DNA from: Scenedesmus sp. ARA3
Lineage: Eukaryota > Chlorophyta > Chlorophyceae > Sphaeropleales > Scenedesmaceae
Length of the DNA stretch: 64,000 nucleotides
Reading direction: 5' to 3'
Assembly (NCBI GenBank): GCA_004335835.1
Contig: RWJK01001538.1
Location: 1 to 64,000 of the forward strand
The stretch's first letter is position 1. The number at the start of each line of letters is the position of its first letter. The position numbers and the translations under genes are program-made. Below the pieces are notes generated by a model. The model searched no databases, had not been told where the DNA came from, and worked only from the letters and a program-made list of their open reading frames with translations. This document shows, one piece after another, positions 32,845-44,916 of the stretch.

Positions 32845-33199
32845 ATGGCCGCCCGTGTGGAGACAGTTGAGTTTCAGGGCGCGCTGTTTGTCAGTAAACA
32901 GGCATATGAGCAGCTGTTGTCTGACAACCAGAGCTTGCGAGGGCAGATCGAAACGCTGCAGGAAGAGCTAGGAACTAACAAAACAGTTCTCCAAGACTGT
33001 CATTCGCGGATCTCTGCCGCCTTGGGCATTGTGCAGCCTGTGCGTCAGAGGACAACAGCAGCAGAACAGCAAGAGCACCCCGGCCAAACTTGGAGCATTC
33101 AAAAAGTGTCAGGCTTTGCTCTCAAGGACGACAGGTCCCTGGGAGAGGAGCAAGTGTCGGTCTATCGCATATGGCGCACCTCAGACCCTGCCTGGCAAC

Positions 33200-33246
<47 letters not shown>

Positions 33247-34308
33247 GACCCCATGGATGATGCAGCAGACAACCAGCTGCAGCCGCTGTTCAACCCTTAT
33301 GATGCAGTGCAGCTGGCCACCAAGCATGCGTCGTGGGCAGCAGCAGACACCACGAACAGCAAGCGTTGGGTGAGGCTGCAAGCCGAGCATACTACAGCTC
33401 ATGTCGATACTGTCAGTGGCAATTGTGGCCGGGAAGCTGTGCATGGTGCGCAGCACGTGAAGACGCTGCCTCCTGCAGTGGCGTTCAACTGTGTCTGCAT
33501 CATCATCATCAGTTGTGGAATTGGCATTGCTACTGAGTCTGAGGTGTAGTTGACCAGCGCGACATTGCCCCAGCAACCCAACTCATGCCGGCCTGTGATG
33601 TACCTGGCAATTGCCACAGGTTCACAACAGCATCAATGCTTCAGGCGTAAAGCAGCGTGTTCCGACCATCACAGATAGCACGGCAGTGAAGCACATGTTC
33701 CAATCCGGCCACAACAGTCGGCCAGAAGGGTGGAGCAGGTCCAACTGCAAGTTGGTCACTTTTGACAACTTGATGGTGCTCACTGTGAAGGTGCTGAGGT
33801 GAGCAGTGCATGACAGCATGGGAATTGAACCCGCTCACAAAGCTGCTGTTGGTGCGAGCGTAGTGTGTGGGCGGCAGATCTGTTTGTTTTGCAGAGTGTG
33901 TAGCCTAACTCTTCATATTCAACTCTTATACTGACCTGTGTAGGCTACCTGCTCGTTGGTGATCACATTTCTGTGATGGTGACATCGGGGTTGCGAAACG
34001 ACAAAGCTGCTGTGTCATCTTCATGTCCCCCATCAAATTATGACAGAAGTGCTGTGTGTTGGTTGTGTGTTTCATCTTGCAGGAGGCTGCGGCCCAAGAA
34101 GCGTACGCGTGGTCGCAAGCGCGCCCGCAGGGCTGGCAGCCTGGATGCAGCTGCAGCCTCTGATGACGATGATGACGCTGCAGCAGCTGCAGGTGGTGAC
34201 GGCGCAGCTGCAGATGTTGACAATGATGACAGTGCAGTTGGCACAGGTGCACAGGGTGACAGCGCGGCAGCGAGTGCTGATAGCGAGGATGAGCAGGACA
34301 TGCTGTAG
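32845..34308 (+). CDS. Transposon cargo gene: coiled-coil protein with basic and acidic tail
   Basis: Exons 32845-33369, 33620-33798 and 34083-34308 join in frame to 309 aa. Residues about 18-60 form a predicted coiled coil (EQLLSDNQSLRGQIETLQEE). A poly-Q run follows near residue 120, then a conserved-looking globular stretch (TITDSTAVKHMFQSGHN, LVTFDNLMVLTVKVL). Next is a strongly basic segment (RPKKRTRGRKRARR), probably a nuclear localisation signal, and finally an Asp/Ala/Gly-rich acidic tail ending DSEDEQDML. It resembles a nuclear or chromatin protein, but I do not recognise the family and see no transposase DDE motif. The coding sequence shares the host's CAG-rich style, which suggests capture of a host gene. 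A TGTAA inside the right TIR (34918) could end its transcript. Confidence 0.75.
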
Positions 34309-34644
34309 CACGTTAGCAGGCTTATGCCTGGGTGGCTGATCCAGCAACAGTGCCGGAGCTCATTGGAACTGAACTCTAGCAGCAGTACACGCGGTGCTGG
34401 TGCACTGGTGCGCAAGTGCATCTATCTCAGTGTGACTGCCAGTGGCTATTTCGGGTCACCGATGACGGGGATGGACGGTTGCTGCGTTCACCTTTTTTTT
34501 GCGTTCACCTTGAGTCGCTGACACTCGTCAAACAAAGGACGGGCAGGATAGCAAGCCACAGCTGCCAGCTGAGTGTATCTTGTCCACTGCATGCTTGTGC
34601 ATTGGGTATTCTAACATGTGATTGCCTCACATAGGGAACAAACA

Positions 34645-34961
34645 GAAACAGTTCATCAACTTGAACACGTCTCGCTGCTGAACAGCCACAGGACAGGCCG
34701 CATGTCTGGTCACCAGTGGTGTGCAAGGTGCATTTGACCTGCACCAGGTGCTTTTGACGATGCAGCAGTCAGCAGAAGCCGTTCCGAGGGCGGCAGACAG
34801 GCGCTGCATGTTTTATATGAAGTACATATTCGTGTTAACTTGTGCGATGTGCTTGTGCAAAGCTATAACAACACGTAATGCGATGCTAAGTTTGCGGTGG
34901 TTGCCCTAGTGGTAGCCTGTAAACCTAGCTCCACAAACCTAGGCGGTAACGGCCCTGGTGC
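34645..34961 (-). repeat. Right terminal inverted repeat
   Basis: Inverted partner of the left arm. The outermost 40 or so bases are identical and the rest has diverged with small indels. It contains TGTAA at 34918-34922. Confidence 0.85.
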
Positions 34962-34970
34962 GTGTCACAA
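34962..34970. repeat. Right 9-bp target-site duplication
   Basis: GTGTCACAA, identical to 32330-32338, directly follows the right TIR. Confidence 0.9.
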
Positions 34971-35710
34971 AACTCGTTGCTTGAGCTCCTTCACTGGATA
35001 CGGTGGTACGTTGTTGCAGCTCGTTAAAATTGCTTTTCATCAGCGGTTGCGCTTGGCCCAGGAGCATGTGGAGAAGGTCTTCGCAAGTTTGGAATGAGGG
35101 TTCAATGACCTTGACAGGGTCCCAGACTGGGCAGCCAAGATAGCAGCAGCATGGTATCGATCCGTGCAAAACTTTTATATCGGAAACCAATTTGTACTTC
35201 ACAGCATGTCAAGCTTGTGCGCTCAGTAACCTCGTGGAGTCATCCGAAGCAACTTCACTTTGCAGCATAGCAGCAGCTGCAGGAACGAGCAGTCCATGTT
35301 TTGCGTGTACCTGTAGCTTTGCTTGTCTCAGAGCATGGGCGTTTGGTACATCAGCAGCTGCAACAGCTGCAGTAGCCTCAATCAACAGCAGCAGTTGCAG
35401 CGCAGGACTTCTCAGTAGGCCTGCAAGCACAGGCCAGCAGCAGCGCCCATCATTCATCCAGCAGCAGCTGTCTCTTCTTTCTGTTAAGCACAATGAGCCC
35501 TGCAAGCAACGCTGGTGAGCAACTGCATGCACGCGTGTGCCAATATGTGCCTTGTATGCTGTGGCTGACTCCCGCCGGCCTACAACACTACGCAGACCAT
35601 TCTGCTGCATAGACAGCAATCCCCACCAGCAACATGATACTGTGCCTGCAACCTGGCGCCAAAGCCTCAGCGTGGTTTTCCTTGCTGCGATTGGGCCATG
35701 CTGCAAATGG
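34971..35710. other. Upstream region of the kinase-like gene
   Basis: It may contain unrecognised 5' exons of the following gene, because that gene's first recognised exon has no in-frame ATG. A short copy of that exon's start (CAGACCATTCTGCTGCATAG) lies near 35595. Confidence 0.4.
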
Positions 35711-38017
35711 CCTGTTGATGCAGAGCCAACCAGCACATACCAGACCATACGCTGCCTAGACAGCCTCGCCCCTGGAGCAGAGCTTGCCAGCAGCAGCAGT
35801 GATAGCAGCCAGAACTACCTGCTGTTGAAGCTGCCACGGCAGCAGCTGCAGGACTTGCCGCAGCTGCAGCAGCTGGTGCAGCAGTCAGCAGCGCTGCGCC
35901 ACCCAAACGTCCTGCAAGTGCATGAGCTGTACCTTACTGCACAGCACCTGGTGGTGGTGCAGGAGGGCTGCTCTGATTGCAGCGTAGCTCAGTTCCTGCA
36001 CCAGCGGCGCCAGCAGGGCAGGCAGCTAAGCGAGGCAGCTGCACGCTGCTTGTTTCAGCAGGTGAGGCGTGCAGCTGCTTCTGTTGTGGCGTTATACAGT
36101 GGTTGGTGCCAGGCAGCGGCCAGTCATGCACCAGTACAGCATGCTGTGCAGCTGCTGTCCACGGCTTGCATGAAGCAGGCATGAAAATCGATTTGATGCA
36201 GCAGTGCACAATTCAAATGAATTGGTCACCACATCAGCTGCTACAAGGAACTGGGATGCTGGAAGCTGCAGCAAAATGCCAGCAAACTGGCAGCCGGCTG
36301 CGCCATATGTGCTTGGCTGCGATGGTTGAAGAGGCAAACAAATGATTATCTTGCAAGACGTGCTGGCTTGTGATGCACACACGGCTGCAATCTGTGCTGC
36401 TGTTTCTGCAGGTGGTGCTGGCAATGGACTACTGCCACCGCCAAGGGCTGACTGGCTTGCCCATACAGCACATTCTGCTGCAGGTGGGTAACCCTGCTGC
36501 GCTGCTGCCATTATTGCTGTGCAGTGCAAGCCATGTTTCATGTGTCCCGGCACAGTCGACGCACAAAGACTGCGTGCTTGGATTGTCACATGATCTGCAC
36601 CCATCGCACGCCTTGTGTGTTGCAGAAGAGCGCAATGATGCCGCTTGCACATTTGCTGGCTTTAGTGTATCTATTACAACAACAACCTGATCTGTGGTTG
36701 CAGGACAACAATGGGCGGCCTCCCTTGCCCAAGTTGCCCTGCCCGCTGTTTGCCCTGGCGCACAGCAGCAGCAGCAGCAGCAGCTGCTGCCATGGCAGCA
36801 CTGCACTGCAAGGGACATTGCACGACATGCAGGCATGCGGCGCGCTGCTGCTGCAGCTGCTTGGTGGCCAAATGACAGCAGTAGCACCAGCAGCAGCCGC
36901 CACAGACAGCAGCAGCAGCAGCCAGGCTTTAATTCAGCTGCCGAAGGGCCGCTCTGCCGAATGCCAGGAGCTGGTGCAGCAGCTGCTGCTGCAGAGCCCT
37001 GACTTCATGTTGTGCAGCGCACACGGCATCATGAGCAGCAGCTGGTTCCAGCAGGGTCTGCTTCCGGACTTTGCTGCACTGAACCGGCAGGCCGATGGCA
37101 ACACAGCGCAGCTCTGCAAGCAGACACGTGAGCAGCTTGGCAGCATTGTGGCAGCAGTGCATGACTGGCCGCCGCAGTTTGCAGTGTACCAGCAGTTTGC
37201 TGATCTGGCAGCTGCCTTGTCAGGCCTGCAGGTGCAGCAGCAGCAGGTATACACAGGGCTCGGCAGCAGCTGGGTGCAGGTGTACGAGACAGAATGCACA
37301 CAGGAGCAGATAGAGCAGCAGCAGCAGCAGCAGTCAACGCTGCCGGCTGCGGGCGCGCTCTGGGTCTACTGCTTGCCGGCATTTCTGAAGAAAAGCTCAG
37401 ATGAATCCTCCAGCTCAGGGCACACCTTGGCTACAGCAGAGCAGCCCGCCAGCTTGATCGGCGCAGTGCCGTGGAGTCAGCATCTCATCCTGCAGCTTTC
37501 CTGCAAGCTGGAAGGCTTTTCCTGCAAGCCGCCAGCGCCAGAGCTGCTGTCTGCGATGCGGCAGCTAAGCACTGCAGCAGCAGGTGGAGCTTGCAGGACG
37601 CTAGTGCCAGTCATCAGGTTGTGCCTGCAGCCGCCGCTGCTGCTGCAGGAAGCACCCCCTTTGCTGCAGCTGCAGCAAGGGCCAGCACGCTGCACGCTGT
37701 CCGCATGGCTGCAGGAGCAGCCGCATTTCAGCAGCGGCTGGATGGGGTATGACCGGATGTATGCAGCTGACATCCGCAGCAACAGCAGCAGCAGCAGCAA
37801 CAGCAAGATGGAGCTGTGGGTAGCAGAGGCTCCCTGGACATTCCTGCTGCAGCTGCTGTGTGATGTAGCAGCAGCGCTGGTGGATCTGCATTCCATGCAG
37901 CCGCCGCTTGCGCATGGCGCTTCAAATGCAGGTGCTGTGCATTTGCTGTCAGCGCCGCCGTGCGCTACACACGCGCAGCAACTACAGGATGCGTCAGCAG
38001 CAGATAGTGTAATCCCT

Positions 38018-38063
<46 letters not shown>

Positions 38064-38491
38064 TTGCGCAGCTGAGTTGGGTAGGCCCCTGGAGGCATGC
38101 AGTCAGCAGCAGCAGGCAGCTCAGCCACCCGGTGCTCACCGCACCGGAAGTGCTGATGCACGGCGCACCTTTCAGCGCAGCGACTGATGTGTATGGCTTT
38201 GGCATGATGATGCTGCAGCTAGCAGCCTGCTGGGCACCTGCTGAACATGAGCTCGGGAGCACAGATAGTTTCCGTGACATAGACAGCAGCTTGCGGGTGC
38301 TGCAGCAGCATGGCACGCTGCTGGCGGCGGTCGAGTCCCAGCAGGTGTTTGATGGCTGGCGGCAGCAGCTGCCTGCAGGGTACTGGCAGCTCGCCAGGAG
38401 CTGCTGCAGCAGCGATGCTGCTGACAGGCCAAGTGCGGAGGAGGCGCTTCGGCGCTGCAGCGCGCTTGCTGAAGCGCTGCGCCCGGCATGA
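35711..38491 (+). CDS. Degenerate protein-kinase-like protein (probable pseudokinase)
   Basis: Three exons are recognised: about 35711-36061, 36412-36483 and 36704-38491. They are phase 0 throughout; the 5' end is unresolved because no ATG is in frame. The first exon resembles a kinase N-lobe (STYQTIRCLDSLAPGA, then ALRHPNVLQVHELYLTAQHL). Exon 2 matches the catalytic-loop helix (VLAMDYCHRQGL), but the HRDLKxxN residues are replaced by TGLPIQHILLQ and no DFG is evident. A long Gln/Ala/Ser-rich insert follows. A second C-lobe-like block at about 38140-38480 has TAPEVLMHG, SAATDVYGFGMMMLQL and DAADRPSAEEAL, matching APE, subdomain IX and the subdomain XI Arg. With the catalytic residues missing, a scaffold or allosteric role is likelier than phosphotransfer. 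Confidence 0.7.
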
Positions 38492-38738
38492 TGACGCGAG
38501 CAGTATACAGGACACGCGAGAGAAGCAGCGGCTGCTGCGGGTGCTGCAGCAGCATGGCACGCTGCTGGCGGCAGTTGAGTCCCAGCAGGTGTTTGATGGC
38601 TGGCGGCAGCAGCTGCCGGGCGGCTACTGGCAGCTTGTTAAGAGCTGCTGCAGCAGCAATGCTGCTGACAGGCCAAGCGCGGAGGAGGCGCTTTGTCGCT
38701 GCAGTGCACTCGGTGAAGCGCTGCGCCAGGCACGGTGA
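38293..38738 (+). repeat. Tandem duplication of the kinase-like gene's 3' coding end
   Basis: Codons for the last 66 or so residues (VLQQHGTLLAAVESQQVFDG through ADRPSAEEAL) recur at 38534-38738, about 236 bp downstream. The second copy is uninterrupted and ends in its own TGA. The stop at 38489-38491 separates them. Confidence 0.85.
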
Positions 38739-38756
38739 CGCAAGATGCACGCGGCA

Positions 38757-38942
38757 CCTGCAGCAACAGCAGCAACTGCTGCAGTCGCTGCACCTGCAGC
38801 AGCATCAGCAGCAGTGGCGGTTGCGGGAGCAGCAGCAGCAGCAACAAGAGCAGCAATTGCAGCGGCAGCAGCAGCAACAGCAGCGGCAGGAGCAGCTGTC
38901 CAGGTATGTGCTCAGGGGCCATGCATGCAGAGAGCATGTAAC
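38757..38942 (+). other. Gln-rich exon-like stretch and TGTAA signal
   Basis: 38771-38904 lies between a CTGCAG and a GTATGT. One frame is an open Gln-rich reading (QQQLLQSLHLQQHQQQWRL), so it could be an alternative 3' exon of the kinase-like gene. TGTAA at 38938-38942 is the likely poly(A) signal. Confidence 0.35.
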
Positions 38943-41900
38943 AGTGTTCGGGGCCAGCCTGCTTGTGTCGTTGCTCGTGTCTTGGTTGGTGATGTGCATG
39001 ATGATTCTGCGTGTGTCCTGGGAGCAGGGCTACCACGTCTCTGTCTTCATCACTATCTTGTTATCATTGCCGTAGCAAACTCGCCCCGGTGTTGACAACA
39101 ACCTTGCTCCTGCTGCCCCGTGCTGCCGCCCCTGCTCAACCACTCATGCTCTCCTGCAACCCCTGCCCACAGGGTAACGCTGCCGGCCTTCAAGCAAGCC
39201 AAAGCCCTCAGGCGCAGCCGAGCAGGGCACAGGGCCCCACCCAAGAGTGCAGGCGGAGTTGTATTATGACAGAATTAGGCATGGTAAATGCACAACAGTT
39301 CACCTGCAAGCAATGCTGGCGTTGAATGAGTGGCTAGCCAGGCCGCTCTGTAGCTCTGGGTAAGTTGGGGCTGGGGACGGCTGGGAGGATGTAAAAGGAC
39401 GTAATGGGATGGCTGTGGATGTCTGTGGAGGAGTGGCTGAGGAGGCTGCAGGCACAGCAGGAGCTGCCTGGCGAGCTCAGGCCCACCATAGCAGACACGG
39501 CAGTAGCTCAGGCTGAACATGGGTGACGAATTTGCGGTTGCAACTTCATGTGTTACAGTTTCACACTGTGAACTCACGTTCTGAAGTTCACAATGACGAG
39601 CTGTGCATGCATGTGTGGGCTGATACACGCACATCCGCTCTACTGCAGGCTGCGGCTGATGGTCTGCACAGTGCACTGGGTTTACGCGGTTGTCATAGTA
39701 CAGGATGCGTACTTCGTACTTCAGTCATGACTTAATCAAGCCTGGCCGTGTGTGTGTATGAGCTGTGGTGGGCAGCTGTAGCATGCTGTGATGTACTGGG
39801 CAGGTAGCATCGGGTAGGGCTGGGTTCTGCAGCGGCTGCAGAATGGTGCTTTGCGCGCGTGGCGCATCCTGTGGCTATCCCAGCGCTGCGTCCAGCTGTC
39901 TTGATTTATACTGCCTTATGAGGTTGATGGATCCGGGTTGCCCAGTGAGCCTGTCGTGGCTTGAAGGCGGGCCGTGCTCCCGTCGTTGGACACACAAACT
40001 GTGGAGGCAGTCAATGCCCACCTTGCTGGTGGCAAGTGTGCCAGATCTGCATGCATAGCCGCCATGCCATGCACCGCTGTCCACACGATCAGAGAATCGA
40101 TTTGTCAGATTAGCGTGTTGGCTACTGGGCAAGCAGCTGTCAGCAACTGCCGCATGTGCGCACTGTGTATTCTTGCTGCCGCGTTGGTGCTTTACTTGTG
40201 AATGAGCAATGTAACATCACCAATTTACACGACTCCTGGACCCTGAAGGACCAAGGTGAACGCACAGTTACACACCTTCAACCAATGATGTCTTGCCCAC
40301 AGACAAATGGCTGCTCAATCAATACCCGTGTGGTGCAGCGGCTGCACTATTCAACTCCAAAATTCAACTGCACATCAAGGAACAGCACTGCCTGTAGGCA
40401 GCTGCAGCTGCCACCTGCCAGCTGCGGTGCAGCCTGCGCCACTGAAAAGGCAAGCCTTCATGTGTTGAGGCTTGAACAACAGCACTACAGTAACGCAACA
40501 CAAAACGTCCAGCACACAATGCCCCAAACAGCAGCAAGTATCGCCTGCCCCAGGGTCAACGTGTGTCTGGAGAATGGTGTGTTGCGGCCATACCTGGCCT
40601 CTGCCAATACTACTACACAGTGCTAGTAGCAACAATGCATTGTGACCTCAGCACCTTGAGCCGACTGACAGCGCCACACATCAAATGCAAAAGGGCAATT
40701 CCTGCAAAGCTCTACCCAATAACGCCACGTCCCACCTGATAGTAGCACCATGTAGAGTAGTTGTCAATGCTGCACCATAACCAACGGTTGGTGCAACAAC
40801 AACAGGCCACAGGGTGCATATAGAGGGTGCAAATGTACACAAAGCCTACTACTACGAGGCTGCAATGCCGATGCCGCAGCACACCATTAGCAACACCAGC
40901 GCTGGCCTCTCCTCTGCAAGTGTCACCGCAAGTAGCAAGCGGGATTCAGGCACCTGCTCCCAGCACCTTCCACTGTGCAACATCAAATCCAAGCGTCAAC
41001 CCATCACACATGAGGGATCCCTGAGCTCCTTGTACATGCTCGCCATACAGGCTCTCGAACAGCAAAGCCCACAACAGACGCAGCTGCGCCTGTGCAAGAC
41101 CAGCTGCAACAGCACAGCTGAACTTGCTCTAGAGCAGTAGATCTACATGCTGCTTACACATGCTGCATGAACAAAGCAGTAAGAACCTCAACCAAGACAC
41201 GAGGAAGCTCAAATGCAATCGCTATGTGGTCGGCCAGTGGCATTATTGCCCCCTGGGTAACGCAAAAAAGGCGAAAACAGATCCGATAAGCCTCGGTATC
41301 GTCTGAAAAAGCCAGAGAGGATGAGCTCACAAGCTTCCTCAAATTCCTGCAGGGCCCAGATGGGCTACAGATGGATAAGCACCTTTGGCTGTCACAAAGA
41401 ACACAAGATCAGCGTCTGAGTGACACTGCAGCCTTCGGCAAAGTGCACAAAATGCATACATAATGCGCACATGGGCCCCGCAAGCCCCTGCGTGCCGTTG
41501 GGTATGCTGCAGGAAACCAAGTAAAGCCGTGCCAGCTGGATGGCAGGAAGCAATGGTGCTTCACCAATGGTGGCCCACTGGCATGGCATGGCTGCAGTGA
41601 GTCACAAAAGTGCTCGAACAACGCAGCATTGCCCTCGCAACAACAGATGCATGCAACCTGCATGCGGACTCAATGCAATGGCCACCTCAACCTGCTTTAC
41701 GCAACCACCACAGCACAGGAAAAATTGTAATACTGTGCATGGTAGGTGGGTGCTGGTGGTAGGTGGGTGCTGTCACCCAGACCACAAACCACAACCATAT
41801 GCAACAGATACTGCGCAAGAGTGCAAAGCACGCAACGCACTGACCTGCTGCATGTCGACCATCAACAGGCGAACGCAGCAACCACACATCACCATTCAAG

Positions 41901-42650
41901 TGATCCTGCACACCGATGACAATCCTCAACCCAGCCATACTAGTGTGCTGAAAAGACACCCTCCTCATGCAAGACAAGATCTCCCACCAACTTGCTGCGC
42001 ACTGAACCCGGCACAGCTGAACGCACTTGATGCTGCACGCACATGACACCAACGCTGCACATCTGCACGCACATGATGTAACAACGTTGCAGGCAATGGC
42101 AGAGCATGACCAGCTATGCTCTGACACGATGATACAGACAGGCAACACATCTTTGATGCATGCAGTGAATGCCATGAGCCAGAACTGGCCATGGCACAGC
42201 AAGCCCCTTGCACCCAGTCACAGACATGCAGGTTTAGCATTTGAAAACAGGACTGCAGCAATCCACGCCAAACAACCCCATGCACCATGACTCAGCACAA
42301 CACACCACAGCATCCAGCCACTTGCTGCTGTGTGTCGACATAAGCGCTGGGTAATGGTTAGGAGCCACGAACAAAAGCAAGCTTGAACGGTGCCACAACA
42401 CACCGACACAACACCACAACACAAACACCAACACAACACCATTGATGAAGCACCAACACTGTCAGCTGAGCTCTGGTAAGCATCTGTAGCAAGGCTGGCC
42501 AGCATGCATAGCTGAGCATATGGCACTTGCAAGTAACAGCTGGCAACCACGATCAGATAGCAACCGTATCCAGCAATGCCAGCTAGCATACCTCGCACCC
42601 AAGAGGTCAGCTGCTCCTGCTCCTGCTGCTGCTGCTGCTGCTGCAGCAGC
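38943..42650. other. 3.7-kb interval with no supportable gene
   Basis: Both strands hold only short ORFs without recognisable domains or phase-consistent splice chains. Part of 39276-39318 repeats a segment at about 30218-30260. It may hold unrecognised exons or a non-coding transcript. Confidence 0.45.
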
Positions 42651-42654
42651 CTGC

Positions 42655-42960
42655 CTAGCTGACAACGCCGTGCAACACTCCCAGCAATTCCGCTGCAGCA
42701 GGTGCGGCACACTCAAAGACTGCATTGCGCTGCTGCTGCTGCTGCTGCCGCAGCTGCCTACCTAGTTGACCACGCCGTGCTACACCGGCGATCCACCTGC
42801 AGCTGCGGCTGCTGCCATTCCGTCAGCTTGCCACCCTGACGTTCACCACCCAAGGACTACGTTGTGCTGCTGCTGCTATCCCGCCTAGTTCACTACACCA
42901 TGTGACACGTCCAGAGAGCCTGCCGCCACTGCCCCCTGTGCGCCGCTGGTGCCGCCAGCA
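42655..42960 (-). repeat. Copies of the Raf-like kinase 3' end beyond its stop
   Basis: The stop-codon region of the following minus-strand gene (plus strand CCTAGGTCACTACACCATGTG) is echoed at about 42894, and more distantly at 42764 and 42656. Confidence 0.7.
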
Positions 42961-42994
42961 GCAGCAGCAGCAGCTGCTGGTGCTTCTACCCCGC

Positions 42995-43516
42995 CTAGGT
43001 CACTACACCATGTGACACACCCAGTGACCCCACTGCCGCTGCTCCCTGTGCGCCGCTGGTGCCAACAGCAGCAGCAGGCCCGCTGGCGGTGCGGCGCTTG
43101 GTCATGCGGTTGCTGCGCAGCATGTTCTCAAGCCGGCTGACAACATCTCGGAACGTGGGCCTGCAGAGGGGGCGGGGGCAGCGGTGCATCCAGCAGCAAC
43201 GGGTCACTATGATTGTTGCAGTTGGAGCGCAGCAGGCATTGTAGCAGGCTCATAATGCTAAGCTCTGCAGGCGAGCCAAATGGAGCAGAGGTGCACTGCA
43301 CGGCACGTCAGCTCTGCCAATTTTCTGGAATCCACACCACACCATGCAACAGCAACAGAGCAACTTGAAACAAACATGAAGACAGCGTTTCTGGGACACA
43401 CCACGGGCAGGGAGGCCCACCTGTCGTCTGCTGCTGTTGCCAGGCAGTCGTTGATGAGCTGACCCCAGCCAGGGGCTGGCTCAGGCCCTGCATGTCCCTC
43501 GAACTCAGGCGAGCCT

Positions 43517-43552
<36 letters not shown>

Positions 43553-44453
43553 ACAGCAGGAACAGCAGCAGGAACAGCAGGAGGTTGACGCAACAGCTGT
43601 CTGGTACGACATGCCACCGAGTATCTCGCATGCACACAGCCATACAGGACTCCCGCCAAGAGCCACAGCGCACACACCAAGTCAAGCACTTGATCGTGCA
43701 TTGATTGCGTGATGACATAAATACAAAATGACCGTTTCCCACCTGGAAGCGGCGGGCGCATCGCCTCCTTGCTGCTGCTCATCATGTGCAGCAGCGCGTG
43801 GTAGTTGAGGCCGTCGTAAGGCTCACGCAGCGCCCACAGCTCGTACAGCACGATGCCAAAGCTCCACACGTCCACGGCCTGCGGTGGTTTGTAGACAGTC
43901 AGGTGTTTGACGACGATGGTCAGCAGAAAGTGGATAGCACAGTGCTACACAGCTCAAACAGCAAGATTCCAAGCTCCACACGTCCACGGCCTGCAACGAT
44001 GCAGTCAGCACCACAATGCGTCAGGCCCTAAACAGATGTCTGCAGTGCAGTTGGTGGTTCAAGCGGCAGCGCAGCGCCCACAGCTCGTACAGCACGATGC
44101 CAAAGCTCCACACATCCACAGCCTGCAATGATTTCAGGGAGGGATGCAAAATGTTTAAACCCTTGAACCTGACATAATTTTCGCCAAGGACGTAAGAGGC
44201 GAGACAAATGACAGATGTCTGCGGTGCAGTTTTGGTTCAAGCAGTAGCGCAGAGCCCACTTCTCGAACAGCACGATGCCAAAGCTCCGCGCGTCCACAGC
44301 CTGCCATGTTCTGTCCAGGAGGCTCGCATTCACAGCTGATGTCATGCGCAGCACACCTGTGTGACGGAGGCGGGCGTGTGGATGATCTCTGGGGCGATCC
44401 ACGGCAGCGTCCCGCGCAGCGTGGCCACACCTGCACAGCGCAGTGCAGCGAAG

Positions 44454-44512
<59 letters not shown>

Positions 44513-44562
44513 NNNNNNNNNNNNNNNNNNNNNNNNNNNNNNNNNNNNNNNNNNNNNNNNNN

Positions 44563-44634
<72 letters not shown>

Positions 44635-44878
44635 GCAGCAGGAAGAGGAGGCGTCAGCGCACACCACATATCAGCACAGCAAAAAAGAGCCTGCTGCTTC
44701 TGCTGGCCTCCACCCTACGACAAGGTCTGCTGCTTGCTGCTGCTGCTTCTGCTTCTGCTCTCTGCCCACCTGTGACGAAGGTTTGCTGCTTCTGCTTGCT
44801 GAGGCCCATGTCGGCCACCTTGCACACGGGCGTCTTATCGCGCATGCCCACCAGCAGGTTGGCACTCTGCATAGCAGC

Positions 44879-44916
<38 letters not shown>

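Larger units (their letters stand above)
32339..34961. mobile_element. Mutator-like (MULE-type) DNA transposon, non-autonomous, with cargo gene
   Basis: The element is 2,623 bp. Its ends are inverted copies beginning GCACCAGGGCCGTTACCGCC; the first 40 or so bases are identical. Imperfect similarity continues for roughly 320 bp per arm (about 32339-32655 and 34645-34961). The ends abut a perfect 9-bp direct repeat, GTGTCACAA. Long TIRs with a 9-bp target-site duplication are the signature of the Mutator superfamily. No transposase ORF lies inside; instead there is a three-exon gene on the plus strand. This makes it a non-autonomous, Pack-MULE-like element, or an element whose own accessory gene is unrelated to known transposases. 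The superfamily call rests on TIR length and duplication size only. Confidence 0.85.

Noticed and set aside
32339..34961. Reading the inverted repeats as a hairpin RNA or regulatory stem
   Set aside because: The exact 9-bp flanking duplication and long arms are better explained by a DNA transposon.
39500..42300. Several ORFs of 60-170 codons on both strands
   Set aside because: None has recognisable motifs or forms a phase-consistent exon chain.
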